DNA of 12,334 bases from SLSG01 sp041690235 (GTDB lineage Bacteria > Bacteroidota > Bacteroidia > Bacteroidales > UBA7960). Below the pieces are notes generated by a model. The model ran no database searches. It was not told the origin of the DNA and worked only from the letters and a program-made list of their open reading frames with translations. Shown in pieces: positions 1-7,500 of the stretch. The first letter of the stretch is position 1. Every line of letters starts with the position of its first letter. The position numbers and the translations under genes were made by a program. Where the stretch lies: assembly GCA_041690235.1 (NCBI GenBank), contig JAWLHS010000050.1:1-12334 (forward strand), read 5' to 3'.

Positions 1-363
1 GGCTTCGTCAATCATCGCGGACACCTGCTTTTTCTGATCTTTCGTCAGATGGGGAAACCAGTTGCTCCCTGCCTTTAATCCCGATCCAATGACTTCCTTC
101 ACGGTGATGGGAAAGCTTTTGTCGATCTGCGATATCTGCGGAAGATAGCCGGTTTTGGGTCTTCCTCCCGGGAAGCTGAGTTTTCCGCCAAACAGCGGAA
201 GGAGTCCGAGCAGCACTTTTACCAGGGTGGTTTTCCCTCCCCCGTTCGGTCCGATCACCCCGATGAAGTCTTCCGGGTGGATTTCCAGGTTCACCTCCCG
301 CAACACCGGTTCGGAGTCGTACCCGGTGCTCACATTGTTAAGAACCGCCAGGGGCTTGCTCAT
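1..363 (-). CDS. Metal (Zn/Mn-type) ABC transporter ATP-binding protein, partial (C-terminus beyond left edge)
   Basis: This is the N-terminal 121 residues of an ABC ATPase, read on the minus strand from ATG at 363. It starts MSKPLAVLNNVSTGYDSEPV and carries a Walker A motif written GPNGGGKTT at about residues 38-46, then a Q-loop region (YLPQISQIDKSFPITVKEVI) at about 75-94. The PQ..-D..FP..V.EVV-like wording after the Q-loop is typical of ZnuC/MntB-type metal importer ATPases. The signature motif, Walker B and H-loop lie beyond position 1. Its start overlaps the stop of the upstream substrate-binding gene in an ATGA (360-363), so the two are probably translationally coupled. A ZnuB-type permease would be expected just left of the window. 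The middle glycine in GGGKT replaces the more common Ser/Cys and is a tolerated variant. The ABC class is certain; zinc rather than manganese or iron as substrate is inferred. Confidence 0.9.
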   Translation of the reverse strand, partial: MSKPLAVLNNVSTGYDSEPVLREVNLEIHPEDFIGVIGPNGGGKTTLVKVLLGLLPLFGGKLSFPGGRPKTGYLPQISQIDKSFPITVKEVIGSGLKAGSNWFPHLTKDQKKQVSAMIDEA

Positions 364-1265
364 TGGAGATGTTCTTTAAAGGTTTCGGCGAGTGCGTACA
401 TGGCTGCCATCCAGTCATAGTCCATGGGATTGATCCGTATGAGGGCTGCGCCTGTTTCTTCCCCCACCAGCGCGGCGCTCCGCATATCATATTCTTCCTG
501 GATAAAAACCACCGAAATCTGATGATCACGGGCTTCCCTGATCATTCTCCCCAGCATGGCCGGGGATGGCTCCTTGCCATCATGCTCGATGGATATTTGT
601 TCAAAGCCGTAGTCTCTTGCCAGGTAGGTCAGGGCCGGGTGGAATATCATAAAACTATGGTTGGAGAGGGTTCCGGAGAGTTCCACAAAGATCCGGTGAA
701 CTTCCTGAATCTCTGATTCGAGCAGGGCATGGTTTGCCTCCACCACTTCCCTGTATCCTGGATAATGCGTATTGATGGCATTTTTAATCACCGGGAGGAG
801 ATCGACCATCACCGCGGGTGACATCCAGATATGGGGGTCAATGCCGCCTTCATGGACATGGTCCCCGTGAACGACCTCCTGCCCCCTGATGAGCCTGACG
901 TGATCAGATAAATTGACCACTTCCATGGCCGGGTTCAACTCCTTCAACCGGCCAATCCAGGCCTGTTCATACCCAAGGTAGCCGATGCGGAGATACAGTC
1001 CGGAATCGGAAAGCCGCTGAAATTGCTGAGGGGTCGGGGAGTAGGTGCCGTGGCTTGCCCCGGCAGGCACCATAACATTCACTTCCAGTGCACCCCCTGT
1101 CAGCCGGTCAACAAAATACTGAACCGGCTCAATACTGACCGATAACACCTCCCGGGCAGGTTCCTTCTTTCCGCTGCGGCAGCCGGAGAAACCCGGCATA
1201 ACTATCAATCCGACGAGCAGGAGCATCATCCTGCCGCCCATCATATTCAGTTGACCGAAATGCAT
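360..1265 (-). CDS. Metal ABC transporter substrate-binding lipoprotein (ZnuA/TroA-like, cluster A-I)
   Basis: The 301-residue protein has an N-terminal hydrophobic stretch and a lipobox, FSGC, at residues 26-29, so it is probably a lipoprotein facing the periplasm that delivers metal to the ABC importer. The TroA/ZnuA fold is visible in GASHGTYSPTPQQ (69-81), DPHIWMSP (143-150), FHPALTYLARDYG (208-220) and the C-terminal NPMDYDW (279-285). Likely metal ligands are His145, His209, an acidic residue at 282 or 284, and a first His near 72. A short His-rich segment, VHGDHVHEGG (132-141), just before the second ligand matches the mobile metal-capture loop of zinc-specific members. The start is uncertain: Met1 has no ribosome-binding site, and Met8, Met9 or Met13 would give a more usual signal-peptide length. 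The stop overlaps the ATPase start by 4 bases. Confidence 0.9.
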   Translation of the reverse strand: MHFGQLNMMGGRMMLLLVGLIVMPGFSGCRSGKKEPAREVLSVSIEPVQYFVDRLTGGALEVNVMVPAGASHGTYSPTPQQFQRLSDSGLYLRIGYLGYEQAWIGRLKELNPAMEVVNLSDHVRLIRGQEVVHGDHVHEGGIDPHIWMSPAVMVDLLPVIKNAINTHYPGYREVVEANHALLESEIQEVHRIFVELSGTLSNHSFMIFHPALTYLARDYGFEQISIEHDGKEPSPAMLGRMIREARDHQISVVFIQEEYDMRSAALVGEETGAALIRINPMDYDWMAAMYALAETFKEHLQ

Positions 1266-1287
1266 ATATACGAGTTAAGTGTTTCCG

Positions 1288-1306
1288 TGAACCAATTCCC
1301 GGTTCA
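1288..1306. repeat. Short inverted repeat in the importer leader
   Basis: TGAACC (1288-1293) and GGTTCA (1301-1306) form a perfect 6-bp dyad around AATTCCC. It lies between the larger palindrome at 1318-1339 and the importer start at 1265. If transcription starts near 1323, it would form a small hairpin in the 5' leader, or it could be a second protein-binding half-site pair. A 6-bp dyad can arise by chance. Confidence 0.3.
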
Positions 1307-1317
1307 TTAGTCCCCCG

Positions 1318-1339
1318 GGTATTTTTCCATAAAAATACC
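1318..1339. promoter_or_regulatory. Perfect 9-bp-arm AT-rich palindrome upstream of the metal importer: candidate metalloregulator operator
   Basis: GGTATTTTT (1318-1326) and AAAAATACC (1331-1339) are exact inverted repeats separated by CCAT. The centre lies about 60 bases upstream of the importer start at 1265. On the minus strand the right half also contains TATTTTTA (1330-1337), which matches the Bacteroidota -7 box TAnnTTTG at 7 of 8 positions, so a protein bound here would cover a promoter. AT-rich dyads of about 20 bp are typical of Fur/Zur-family and DtxR-family operators, but the sequence is not the classical Zur box. No T-run follows in either direction, so a terminator is less likely. 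The structure is seen directly; the function is inferred. Confidence 0.45.
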
Positions 1340-1421
1340 ATGGATTTTTGAATCCCGGAAAAATTTGGGCATTAATTTGGCGGGGCAATCTTTGCCGGCC
1401 ATCCGGGGGGTTCACCCGGGC

Positions 1422-1847
1422 CTACCACCGCCTGGGGAAACTGGAAAAGATCCGGCATTTTTCCTGCATGTAGCGGAAGTAATAAAAGAGCTGGTAGTTC
1501 AGTGTTTTGCCGTAGTCTGTACCCGGCTCATAATTGAGGTAGGTTTCCGGCATACAGCCCCCCCTGCCCCTTTGGCCTAGAAGGGCGTTCCACTGGGTAA
1601 CCAGCTGTTGGTTCCAATTCTCAAGGTAAGCCTGACTGTACATGCCTTCCGGTTGGCGGTTCCTTATGAACCAGGTCTCAAAGGCAGGGTCAAAGATCAC
1701 CAGCTCATATTCCAGGCTATCACCCTGTTCTTCAGCGGGTTCTTTCAGATGAAGGGTGTCGGTGGGGAGGGTCTGGAATCCGAAGGCCTTCGTTCCCATG
1801 CCACAAAAGAGAATAATCACCGATGCAATAAATACCAGCCTTCTCAT
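1422..1847 (-). CDS. Exported DUF6146-like protein
   Basis: This 141-residue protein begins with a clear signal peptide (MRRLVFIASVIILFCGMGTKAFG, about residues 1-23). The body reads YELVIFDPAFETWF (about 47-60), YSQAYLENWNQQLVTQWN (about 70-87), then a tail region containing NYEPGTDYGKTLNYQLFYYF (about 104-123). This wording matches, from memory, the Bacteroidota family DUF6146: a YEL-IIDPGFETWL opening, an ENWN-eWN middle and a dYG-LNY-LYYYF ending. The family is small, exported, rich in Trp and Tyr, and has no known function. The start is well supported by AAAGGAG (minus strand, 1854-1860), six bases before the ATG. That is one of the few good Shine-Dalgarno sequences in the window. It lies between the metal importer and the beta-barrel-like gene on the same strand, but both gaps (156 and 99 bases) contain no clear terminator. 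Confidence 0.75.
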   Translation of the reverse strand: MRRLVFIASVIILFCGMGTKAFGFQTLPTDTLHLKEPAEEQGDSLEYELVIFDPAFETWFIRNRQPEGMYSQAYLENWNQQLVTQWNALLGQRGRGGCMPETYLNYEPGTDYGKTLNYQLFYYFRYMQEKCRIFSSFPRRW

Positions 1848-1853
1848 ACCGTA

Positions 1854-1860
1854 CTCCTTT
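1854..1860 (-). promoter_or_regulatory. Ribosome-binding site fixing the start of the DUF6146-like gene
   Basis: On the minus strand AAAGGAG is followed by TACGGT and then the ATG at 1847. It is unusually close to consensus for this window, where most genes lack a visible Shine-Dalgarno sequence, and it supports this start codon. Confidence 0.6.
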
Positions 1861-1946
1861 CTTTAAGAAAGCATGAAGGTACGAAATTCCGGAGGCCTTC
1901 GAAAGCGCCGCTCAGCCTTTAACACTTAATTAACAAGCCGGTATTT

Positions 1947-2957
1947 TCAAAGTTTGCGATACCATTGCACCATGGGGATGGGGGTGGCAGCGAACGCCCC
2001 GTCGAACCGTATTCCGGCAAAACCAAACTGGAACGCCCTGTCCGGATCGGTCTGCAGCCGTATGCCGGGGATCAGCAAGGCCAGTCCCTCCCTTCGCTTT
2101 CGGCGGGTTACCTCGGTGAAGTAGTAATCACCGGTAACGGGATCATATTGATCTATGAATTCCAGGTGATCGTAATAGCCACCCCGGGGAACAATGAAGG
2201 AATCGAAGACCAGGCTGAGCTTTTTCCCGACTTTGGCCATGCCCGCCAAAGAGATCAGCACCCTGCCCTGGCTGACCCTGTTGGAGGTGGTCCTGTCCCT
2301 CACCGGATCATAGTCTTCCTCCTTGTAAAAAACACCTCCATATCCGACGGACAAAGTCATGTTCTTAACCCGGTCGCCCAGGGTGATTGCCCCGAATGGC
2401 AAAAGGAGCCCAAAGTCGGGTGCGGCCCACGAACCCGTGCCTGCCAGCATTCCTACGCCCAAACTCACCGGACCCGGAACGCCAATGCTGTATTTAACCG
2501 TTCCGATCAGGGGTGTGCCGAACCAGGAGGTCATGATGCCCAGTCCGAGGTTGTCCCTGACCCCGAATTGAATGTCGGGGCCATACAGATTCCATTGTAT
2601 GTAGCTTTCCCCTTTTTCAACGGGAAGGCCATTGGTGGTAATGAAATACCTTGTGGAGAAAACTTCCGACGGGATGAAGTCTCCCGTAAGAGACACTTCG
2701 GATGACCGGGCCTCGCGGATTTCCCTGATCTCATGCATGGGAATGACAATCTGGCCCAGGTTGGGAGTGTCGATCAATACCTCCCGGGCATCACGCGCAA
2801 TGATTTCCCCGACAAAACGGGTGCCGTCGTTTTTGATCACCACATAATGGATCACCGGATCGGAGGTGGCGGTTGTATCACGAGGGGTCTGCGAACAGAC
2901 CGTGCCGGAAGAGACAGCCGTCAATAACAGAAGCAAAAACAGCTTATATGGTTTCAT
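1947..2957 (-). CDS. Exported protein with N-terminal SH3/LSm-like segment and beta-barrel-like C-terminal region
   Basis: The start chosen is ATG 2957, giving 336 residues that open with a signal peptide, MKPYKLFLLLLLTAVSSG, ending near VCSQ (20-23). The open frame continues upstream to 3374, but that extension lies inside the phosphatidyltransferase gene in another frame and is rejected. Residues of about 33-80 (YVVIKNDGTRFVGEII, VLIDTPNLGQIVIPMHEI) look like a small five-strand SH3/LSm-type barrel. The rest alternates hydrophobic and polar residues with many Gly and aromatic residues (GVRDNLGLGIMTSWFG, TLSVGYGGVFYKEEDYDP), as in outer-membrane beta-barrel proteins. There is no clear C-terminal Phe; it ends QWYRKL. 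I recognise similar unnamed Bacteroidota proteins but no function. It follows the lipid genes by 89 bases and may have its own promoter near 3014. Confidence 0.75.
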   Translation of the reverse strand: MKPYKLFLLLLLTAVSSGTVCSQTPRDTTATSDPVIHYVVIKNDGTRFVGEIIARDAREVLIDTPNLGQIVIPMHEIREIREARSSEVSLTGDFIPSEVFSTRYFITTNGLPVEKGESYIQWNLYGPDIQFGVRDNLGLGIMTSWFGTPLIGTVKYSIGVPGPVSLGVGMLAGTGSWAAPDFGLLLPFGAITLGDRVKNMTLSVGYGGVFYKEEDYDPVRDRTTSNRVSQGRVLISLAGMAKVGKKLSLVFDSFIVPRGGYYDHLEFIDQYDPVTGDYYFTEVTRRKRREGLALLIPGIRLQTDPDRAFQFGFAGIRFDGAFAATPIPMVQWYRKL

Positions 2958-3013
2958 ACATGGGGTGCATTGAAAGGTCTGAAACATCTGACACAAAAAG
3001 ATGTTTCCATAAT

Positions 3014-3021
3014 TAAAACTA
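3014..3021 (-). promoter_or_regulatory. Possible Bacteroidota -7 promoter element
   Basis: TAGTTTTA on the minus strand matches TAnnTTTG at 7 of 8 positions and sits in an AT-rich gap. It would give a leader of about 50 bases for the gene starting at 2957. The upstream TTG candidate (3037-3039 on the plus strand as CAA) is closer than usual, so this is weak. Confidence 0.3.
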
Positions 3022-3046
3022 CAAAAAAAGGCAATGCAAAATACAC

Positions 3047-3637
3047 CTAGTCCGCCTGCTCCCGTTTTTTCTTTTTCAGCAGCCAGTATAAGCCTTTGGT
3101 GTTGGCCCGGATGTCGTCGAGATGGATCAGCACGAAGAATTTTTCGATGTAGGCCAGAACCCCCCAACCGATGGCCAGGTAAAAAAACCAGGGAATGAAC
3201 CCGTAAAGGAACAGGACGAACAAAAACAGGCCCTGCAGGTAACCCGCAATGACGGCGCCGTAGAGGTGAAGCCCGGGGATTTTGCGAAACCTGATCCATG
3301 CCACCACGTAGGTGAGTGCGAAAATGGCCAGGAAAAGATAAAGTATCCAGGCATGGGGCTGGAGCGCATCCCACCTGAAGCGGAATATGCCGTAAAGGGC
3401 AAGTATATATGTACCCAGGTCGGCCAGGTTGTCCATTTGCGCTCCGAATTTGGTCACCATTTTAAAGGTGCGGGCAATGAAGCCGTCAAGAATGTCAGAT
3501 ACCAGGCTGATGCAGATGAAGATTACGAACATTTTCTCGTTGCCCGACCAGGCAAACCACAGGATTAAGGGAAAGACGATCAGCCTGTAAAAACTGATCA
3601 CATTCGGCAGATTGACAATTTGTTCTTTTTTTTCCAT
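3047..3637 (-). CDS. CDP-alcohol phosphatidyltransferase family membrane protein
   Basis: This 196-residue integral membrane enzyme carries the full family signature D-x2-D-G-x2-A-R-x8-G-x3-D-x3-D: Asp48, Asp51, Gly52, Ala55, Arg56, Gly65, Asp69 and Asp73. It also has an N-terminal NLPNVISFYRL segment (9-19), the usual entry to the first helix. About six membrane segments follow, and the tail is basic (KKKKREQAD). Enzymes of this family displace CMP from a CDP-alcohol, usually CDP-diacylglycerol, with a second alcohol to make a phospholipid. The acceptor (glycerol-phosphate, inositol-phosphate, serine or other) cannot be read from the motif. Its ATG overlaps the stop of the upstream kinase-like gene in TAATG (3635-3639), which strongly suggests coupled expression and a shared pathway. 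No Shine-Dalgarno is needed if translation is reinitiated. Confidence 0.93.
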   Translation of the reverse strand: MEKKEQIVNLPNVISFYRLIVFPLILWFAWSGNEKMFVIFICISLVSDILDGFIARTFKMVTKFGAQMDNLADLGTYILALYGIFRFRWDALQPHAWILYLFLAIFALTYVVAWIRFRKIPGLHLYGAVIAGYLQGLFLFVLFLYGFIPWFFYLAIGWGVLAYIEKFFVLIHLDDIRANTKGLYWLLKKKKREQAD

Positions 3638-4311
3638 TACGCGAAAAGAATTAATACAAGGATGATGCTCATGGGGATGACCAGGTTGTCGGTTCCCTTC
3701 GGACTAAGAAGTTCGGCGGTGGCGGTGACAATGGCAATGATAACGGACAGGCCGACTGTCTGAAGCTCGAACCCTCCCTTGTTGAAATAGAAGGCGATCA
3801 GGCAGATAATAAAAGCGGAGGTAAAAAACGCCATGCTCCCCAGCCAGGTCTTCCCCATCCGGTGCTTAAATAAAATGATTTCATGGTTGTACCGGGTGAT
3901 ATTCATACCCAACAAGCCCGCAATGGGATCGCTGATGGCGAGGATCAGCATGGGCAGGATAAACAGAAACCGGTCTTCCATCAGGTGAGAAATCAGGAAG
4001 GCAAAATAAATGGCTGCCGGCAACAGGAAACTTCCACTCGATATTCTGGTGATGTCATGAATGGACCTCAACCGGCTGGTATTGCGGCTTCCCAATAGCA
4101 GAACAAAGAAAATGACGGCCAGCGCCAACACATACCAGTGGTCGGTAAACAGGTAAGGGAAGGTAATGGTCGATAGGGTTGCCGAGAAGTGGGCCAGTTT
4201 GCGGGTATATTCCCCCTGCAAATTGAGCCGTTTGTAAACCAGCTCGATAAAGGCCAGCAGCAGCAAAAACGCCAGCAGGAAAAGAATGGTTAACGCAATT
4301 TGTGTCCCCAT
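3637..4311 (-). CDS. Dolichol/phytol/diacylglycerol kinase-like (CTP-dependent) membrane protein
   Basis: This 224-residue protein consists almost entirely of membrane segments. Its motifs are those of the SEC59/DGK1/VTE5 kinase group rather than of true CdsA: RKLAHF (37-42), SDPIAGLLG (127-135), KTWLGS (154-159) and TATAELLSPKGTDNLVIP (196-213), where Glu200, Asp208, Asn209 and Pro213 are the expected conserved positions. Known members phosphorylate dolichol, phytol or diacylglycerol using CTP. In databases bacterial homologues are often called phosphatidate cytidylyltransferase. It is the first gene of a minus-strand operon, coupled by a 1-base stop/start overlap to the CDP-alcohol phosphatidyltransferase. 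The natural lipid alcohol is unknown. No good Shine-Dalgarno precedes ATG 4311, and the next upstream gene is divergent. Confidence 0.85.
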   Translation of the reverse strand: MGTQIALTILFLLAFLLLLAFIELVYKRLNLQGEYTRKLAHFSATLSTITFPYLFTDHWYVLALAVIFFVLLLGSRNTSRLRSIHDITRISSGSFLLPAAIYFAFLISHLMEDRFLFILPMLILAISDPIAGLLGMNITRYNHEIILFKHRMGKTWLGSMAFFTSAFIICLIAFYFNKGGFELQTVGLSVIIAIVTATAELLSPKGTDNLVIPMSIILVLILFA

Positions 4312-4350
4312 ACCGTATCAAATATCTTTTAAATACTGTTTTCCGGCCGT

Positions 4351-4358
4351 TAAATGTA
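4351..4358 (-). promoter_or_regulatory. Possible -7 promoter element for the kinase/phosphatidyltransferase operon
   Basis: TACATTTA on the minus strand fits TAnnTTTG at 7 of 8 positions and follows a run of nine A bases. Its position gives a leader of about 35 bases. No convincing -33 TTG is visible. Confidence 0.3.
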
Positions 4359-4442
4359 AGTTTTTTTTTCATTTTCTACGTCGGATGTTTTGCTGGCTCT
4401 GCCCGGGGCGGGAGAGAAAACGGCCATTCGGTCCATTTTTTG

Positions 4443-4450
4443 TACCTTGC
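4443..4450 (+). promoter_or_regulatory. Possible promoter -7 region for the CotH-domain gene
   Basis: The plus-strand sequence TTTTTTGTACCTTGC contains TACCTTGC, one T short of the common Bacteroidota form TACCTTTGC. It would give a leader of about 60 bases before ATG 4511. No clear -33 TTG is seen at the usual spacing. The 199-base divergent gap from 4312 to 4510 shows no other structure apart from T- and G-runs. Confidence 0.3.
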
Positions 4451-4510
4451 GGGGTTTTTCGGGCCGGGGGGGCTTGGTCTGAACAGGTTTCTTTTATTTT
4501 GTTTTTTTTG

Positions 4511-7500
4511 ATGATAATTCGTTTTTTATTGGCTGCGATTCTGGGCCCATGGCTGCTCGGCGTCGGACTGTCTTTTCAGCTGCAGGCACAGGATTTGGTG
4601 ATCAATGAGATCATGGCCTCCAACAGTTCTTCGTTTGCTGACGGGGATGGTGATTTCGGGGACTGGATCGAGATTTACAATCCTTCTGATGCCGCCGTCG
4701 GCTTGTCGGGATACGGCTTGTCGGATGATGTGGAACATCCGTTTCGTTGGGTATTCCCCTCCGCCATTATTCACCCGGGTCAATACATGGTCATTTGGGC
4801 TTCGGGCAAGGACCGCCGGGATCCCCAATCGGAACTGCATGCCAATTTCAGCGTCAGCGCTTCGGGCGAAGACATTTTGCTGACACATCCTTCAGGAACC
4901 CGCACAGACTCGGTTCCCGCCACCGTGATTCCCACCGGCATCAGCATGGGCCGCAAGCCCGACGGTGCAGACAAGCTGGTGTTTTTTAAGACGCCAACCC
5001 CTGGTCAATCAAATAAAACGGAGGGGTATGAAGGGATGCTGCCCGACTTGGTTTTTTCTCATGAACCCGGCTTTTTTACCAGTGGTTTCGAACTGGAGGT
5101 AAGCTCCACCATTCCGGGAGTCACCATTTTCTACACCCTCGACGGCTCCACGCCGGGGGAGGACTCCAATGCGTACGCTCATCCAATGGCGATTGGTTCT
5201 CTTGAGGGGACCCCCAACGATATTTCCCTCATCCCCACCAACGACAATCCGAATCCCGGACCGCCCTATTACGAAGGCTGGATGCCGCCAGCCGGAGAAA
5301 TACAGAAAGTCAATGTGGTAAGGGCGGTGGCCCGTAAGGAGAATTTTATTGACAGCCGGGTGTCTACCATGACTTATGTGATTGATGAACTCGGGACCGA
5401 ACGGTATACCCTGCCTGTATTTTCGTTGAATACGGACCGGGAGAATCTGTTTGATCCTGAAATCGGCATTTATATTCCAGGAGAATACGGCAATATGTGG
5501 CAAAGAGGCGATGCATGGGAAAGGCCTGTACATATTGCCTTTTTTGAAAAAGACGGGGGCCTTGCTTTTTCCGGGGATATGGGGGTGCGCATCCATGGGG
5601 GGACCAGCAGAAGCAGGCCACGCAAATCGCTGCGGTTTTATCTCCGGGGTGATTACGGTGACCCATGGTTGAACTACCGGCTATTTCCCGAAAAAGACAC
5701 CGATCAATACAAACGATTTCTGCTTAGGAACTCGGGGAATGACTGGGATCAGGCCTTATTCAGGGATGGTTTTCTGCAATACCTGGCCAGGGACCTGCAT
5801 GTGGACACCCAGTTTTTTCGTCCGGCTATTCTTTTTGTGAACGGCGAGTATTGGGGGATACATGGCATCCGCGACAGGTACGATGCGCATTATATTTTCA
5901 GCCATTACGGCCTTGAAGAACATGAAATCGTTGGAATGGAAAACAATTCCGTCTTTGATTATGGCAATCCGGAAGGCGTCCACCACTACAATGCCATGCG
6001 GTCTTTTATCGCCAACAACAACATGGCCCACGAACCCAATCTGGATCATGTAAAAACCCTGATGGATACTGAAAGCTTCATAGACTTTCAGATCGCCAAT
6101 ATTTTTATCATGAATACCGACTGGCCCGGCAATAACCTGGTTTACTGGCGTCGGATAACAAATGCGTATGACCCTGAAGCCCCTCCCGGTCTTGACGGCA
6201 GGTGGCGATGGAAAATGCTGGACACGGACTTTGGTTTTGGATTGAATTTCAATTATGTGGTCGGGGTGAACCAGGGTCCGGCTCATAATACCCTGGCCAT
6301 GGCGGTGGATCCCGGCGGACCATCCTGGCCTAATCCGCCCTGGTCTACCATGTTGCTGAGGAAATTGCTGACCAACCAAGGATTTCGCAGGGATTTCATC
6401 AACCGCTTTGCAGATTTGATGAACACCACGTTCAGGGAGAAACATGTTGTGGCTGTGATTGACTCCATCGCGGCTGCTTTGTCTCCGGAAATGCCGGAGC
6501 ATATTCACCGGTGGAGGAGGCCCGTCGACATGGGAGTCTGGAAGGAAAACCTGGATGTGATGCGTGACTTTGCACGGGTTCGGCCCTGGCGTGTTCGCCA
6601 GCATATCACCGGCCAGTTTCAGTTGAATGGAATCCTTGAGCTGGATTTGGGGGTCAACGACCCTGTCATGGGGCGAATCCGGCTCAACACCATTGTTCCC
6701 GAACTGGATGGTCGGTGGACCGGCATCTATTTTCAGGGGGTGCCTGTAAGCCTGGAAGCCTTGCCCTCCAAGGGCTTTCGTTTTTCGCACTGGAGCGGTG
6801 CCAATTCCGGAAACGGGGAATCCCTGGTCCTGACCTTGCATGGCAACGCTGCGCTGACTGCCCATTTTGAGCTTGATCCGGATTTTGAAGGGGATGCGCT
6901 GAACCCGCAAGCGTACCCCTTGCAGCAGGGACCATACCGTTTTGATTACTGGAATGAAAACGAACCGGAAGGAAACTTCCCTCCCCATATGCTCTTTTTG
7001 CAAAGTGACATGGATGATCCTGGCCTTGAAGACGAAATGACCCACAGGTATCATGTTCCGGCGTCGGATTACCATGCCGACGATGCCGGCTCTGTGGGCT
7101 TTGCGTACCGCCTGAGCGGGCGAACGCGGATAAACGGCCTGGGAGAGCAGGGCATTTCTTTTATCAATACCGGAAGGGGCCGGGACCTGGGTGCGGCCCT
7201 GCTGGCACTGGATACCCGGGGGGTTCAGGATGTTTTTGTGTCGTGGACCGGGGGGACGCTGATTCCCAATGCCAGGGTGTATGCCATCCGCCTTCAGTAC
7301 CGCATCGGGCTCGAAGGGCCTTTTTCGGACTTGCTCGACGGACGGGGAAACCCGCTTGAGTACATGCGATCGGATGCTGAAGGGCACGAGAGGCATTTTG
7401 ATCCGGTGAAACTTCCGGCAGCGGCCAACAACCAGGCATTCGTTCAACTCCGCTGGAAGTATTATTATACGGGCGAGCAACTGGAGGCCGACCACGGAAG

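Noticed and set aside
2958..3374. Upstream extension of the 1947-2957 gene (475-residue reading)
   Set aside because: The extension lies inside the phosphatidyltransferase gene in another frame and reads as low-complexity Arg/Pro-rich sequence. A proper signal peptide begins at 2957.
4286..4510. N-terminal extension of the CotH gene to 4286
   Set aside because: It overlaps the divergent kinase-like gene and would bury the signal peptide 75 residues into the protein.
5756..7495. 579-codon open frame antisense to the CotH gene
   Set aside because: It is a shadow frame in GC-rich coding DNA, rich in Arg/Pro/His/Gly, with no domain, signal peptide or ribosome-binding site.
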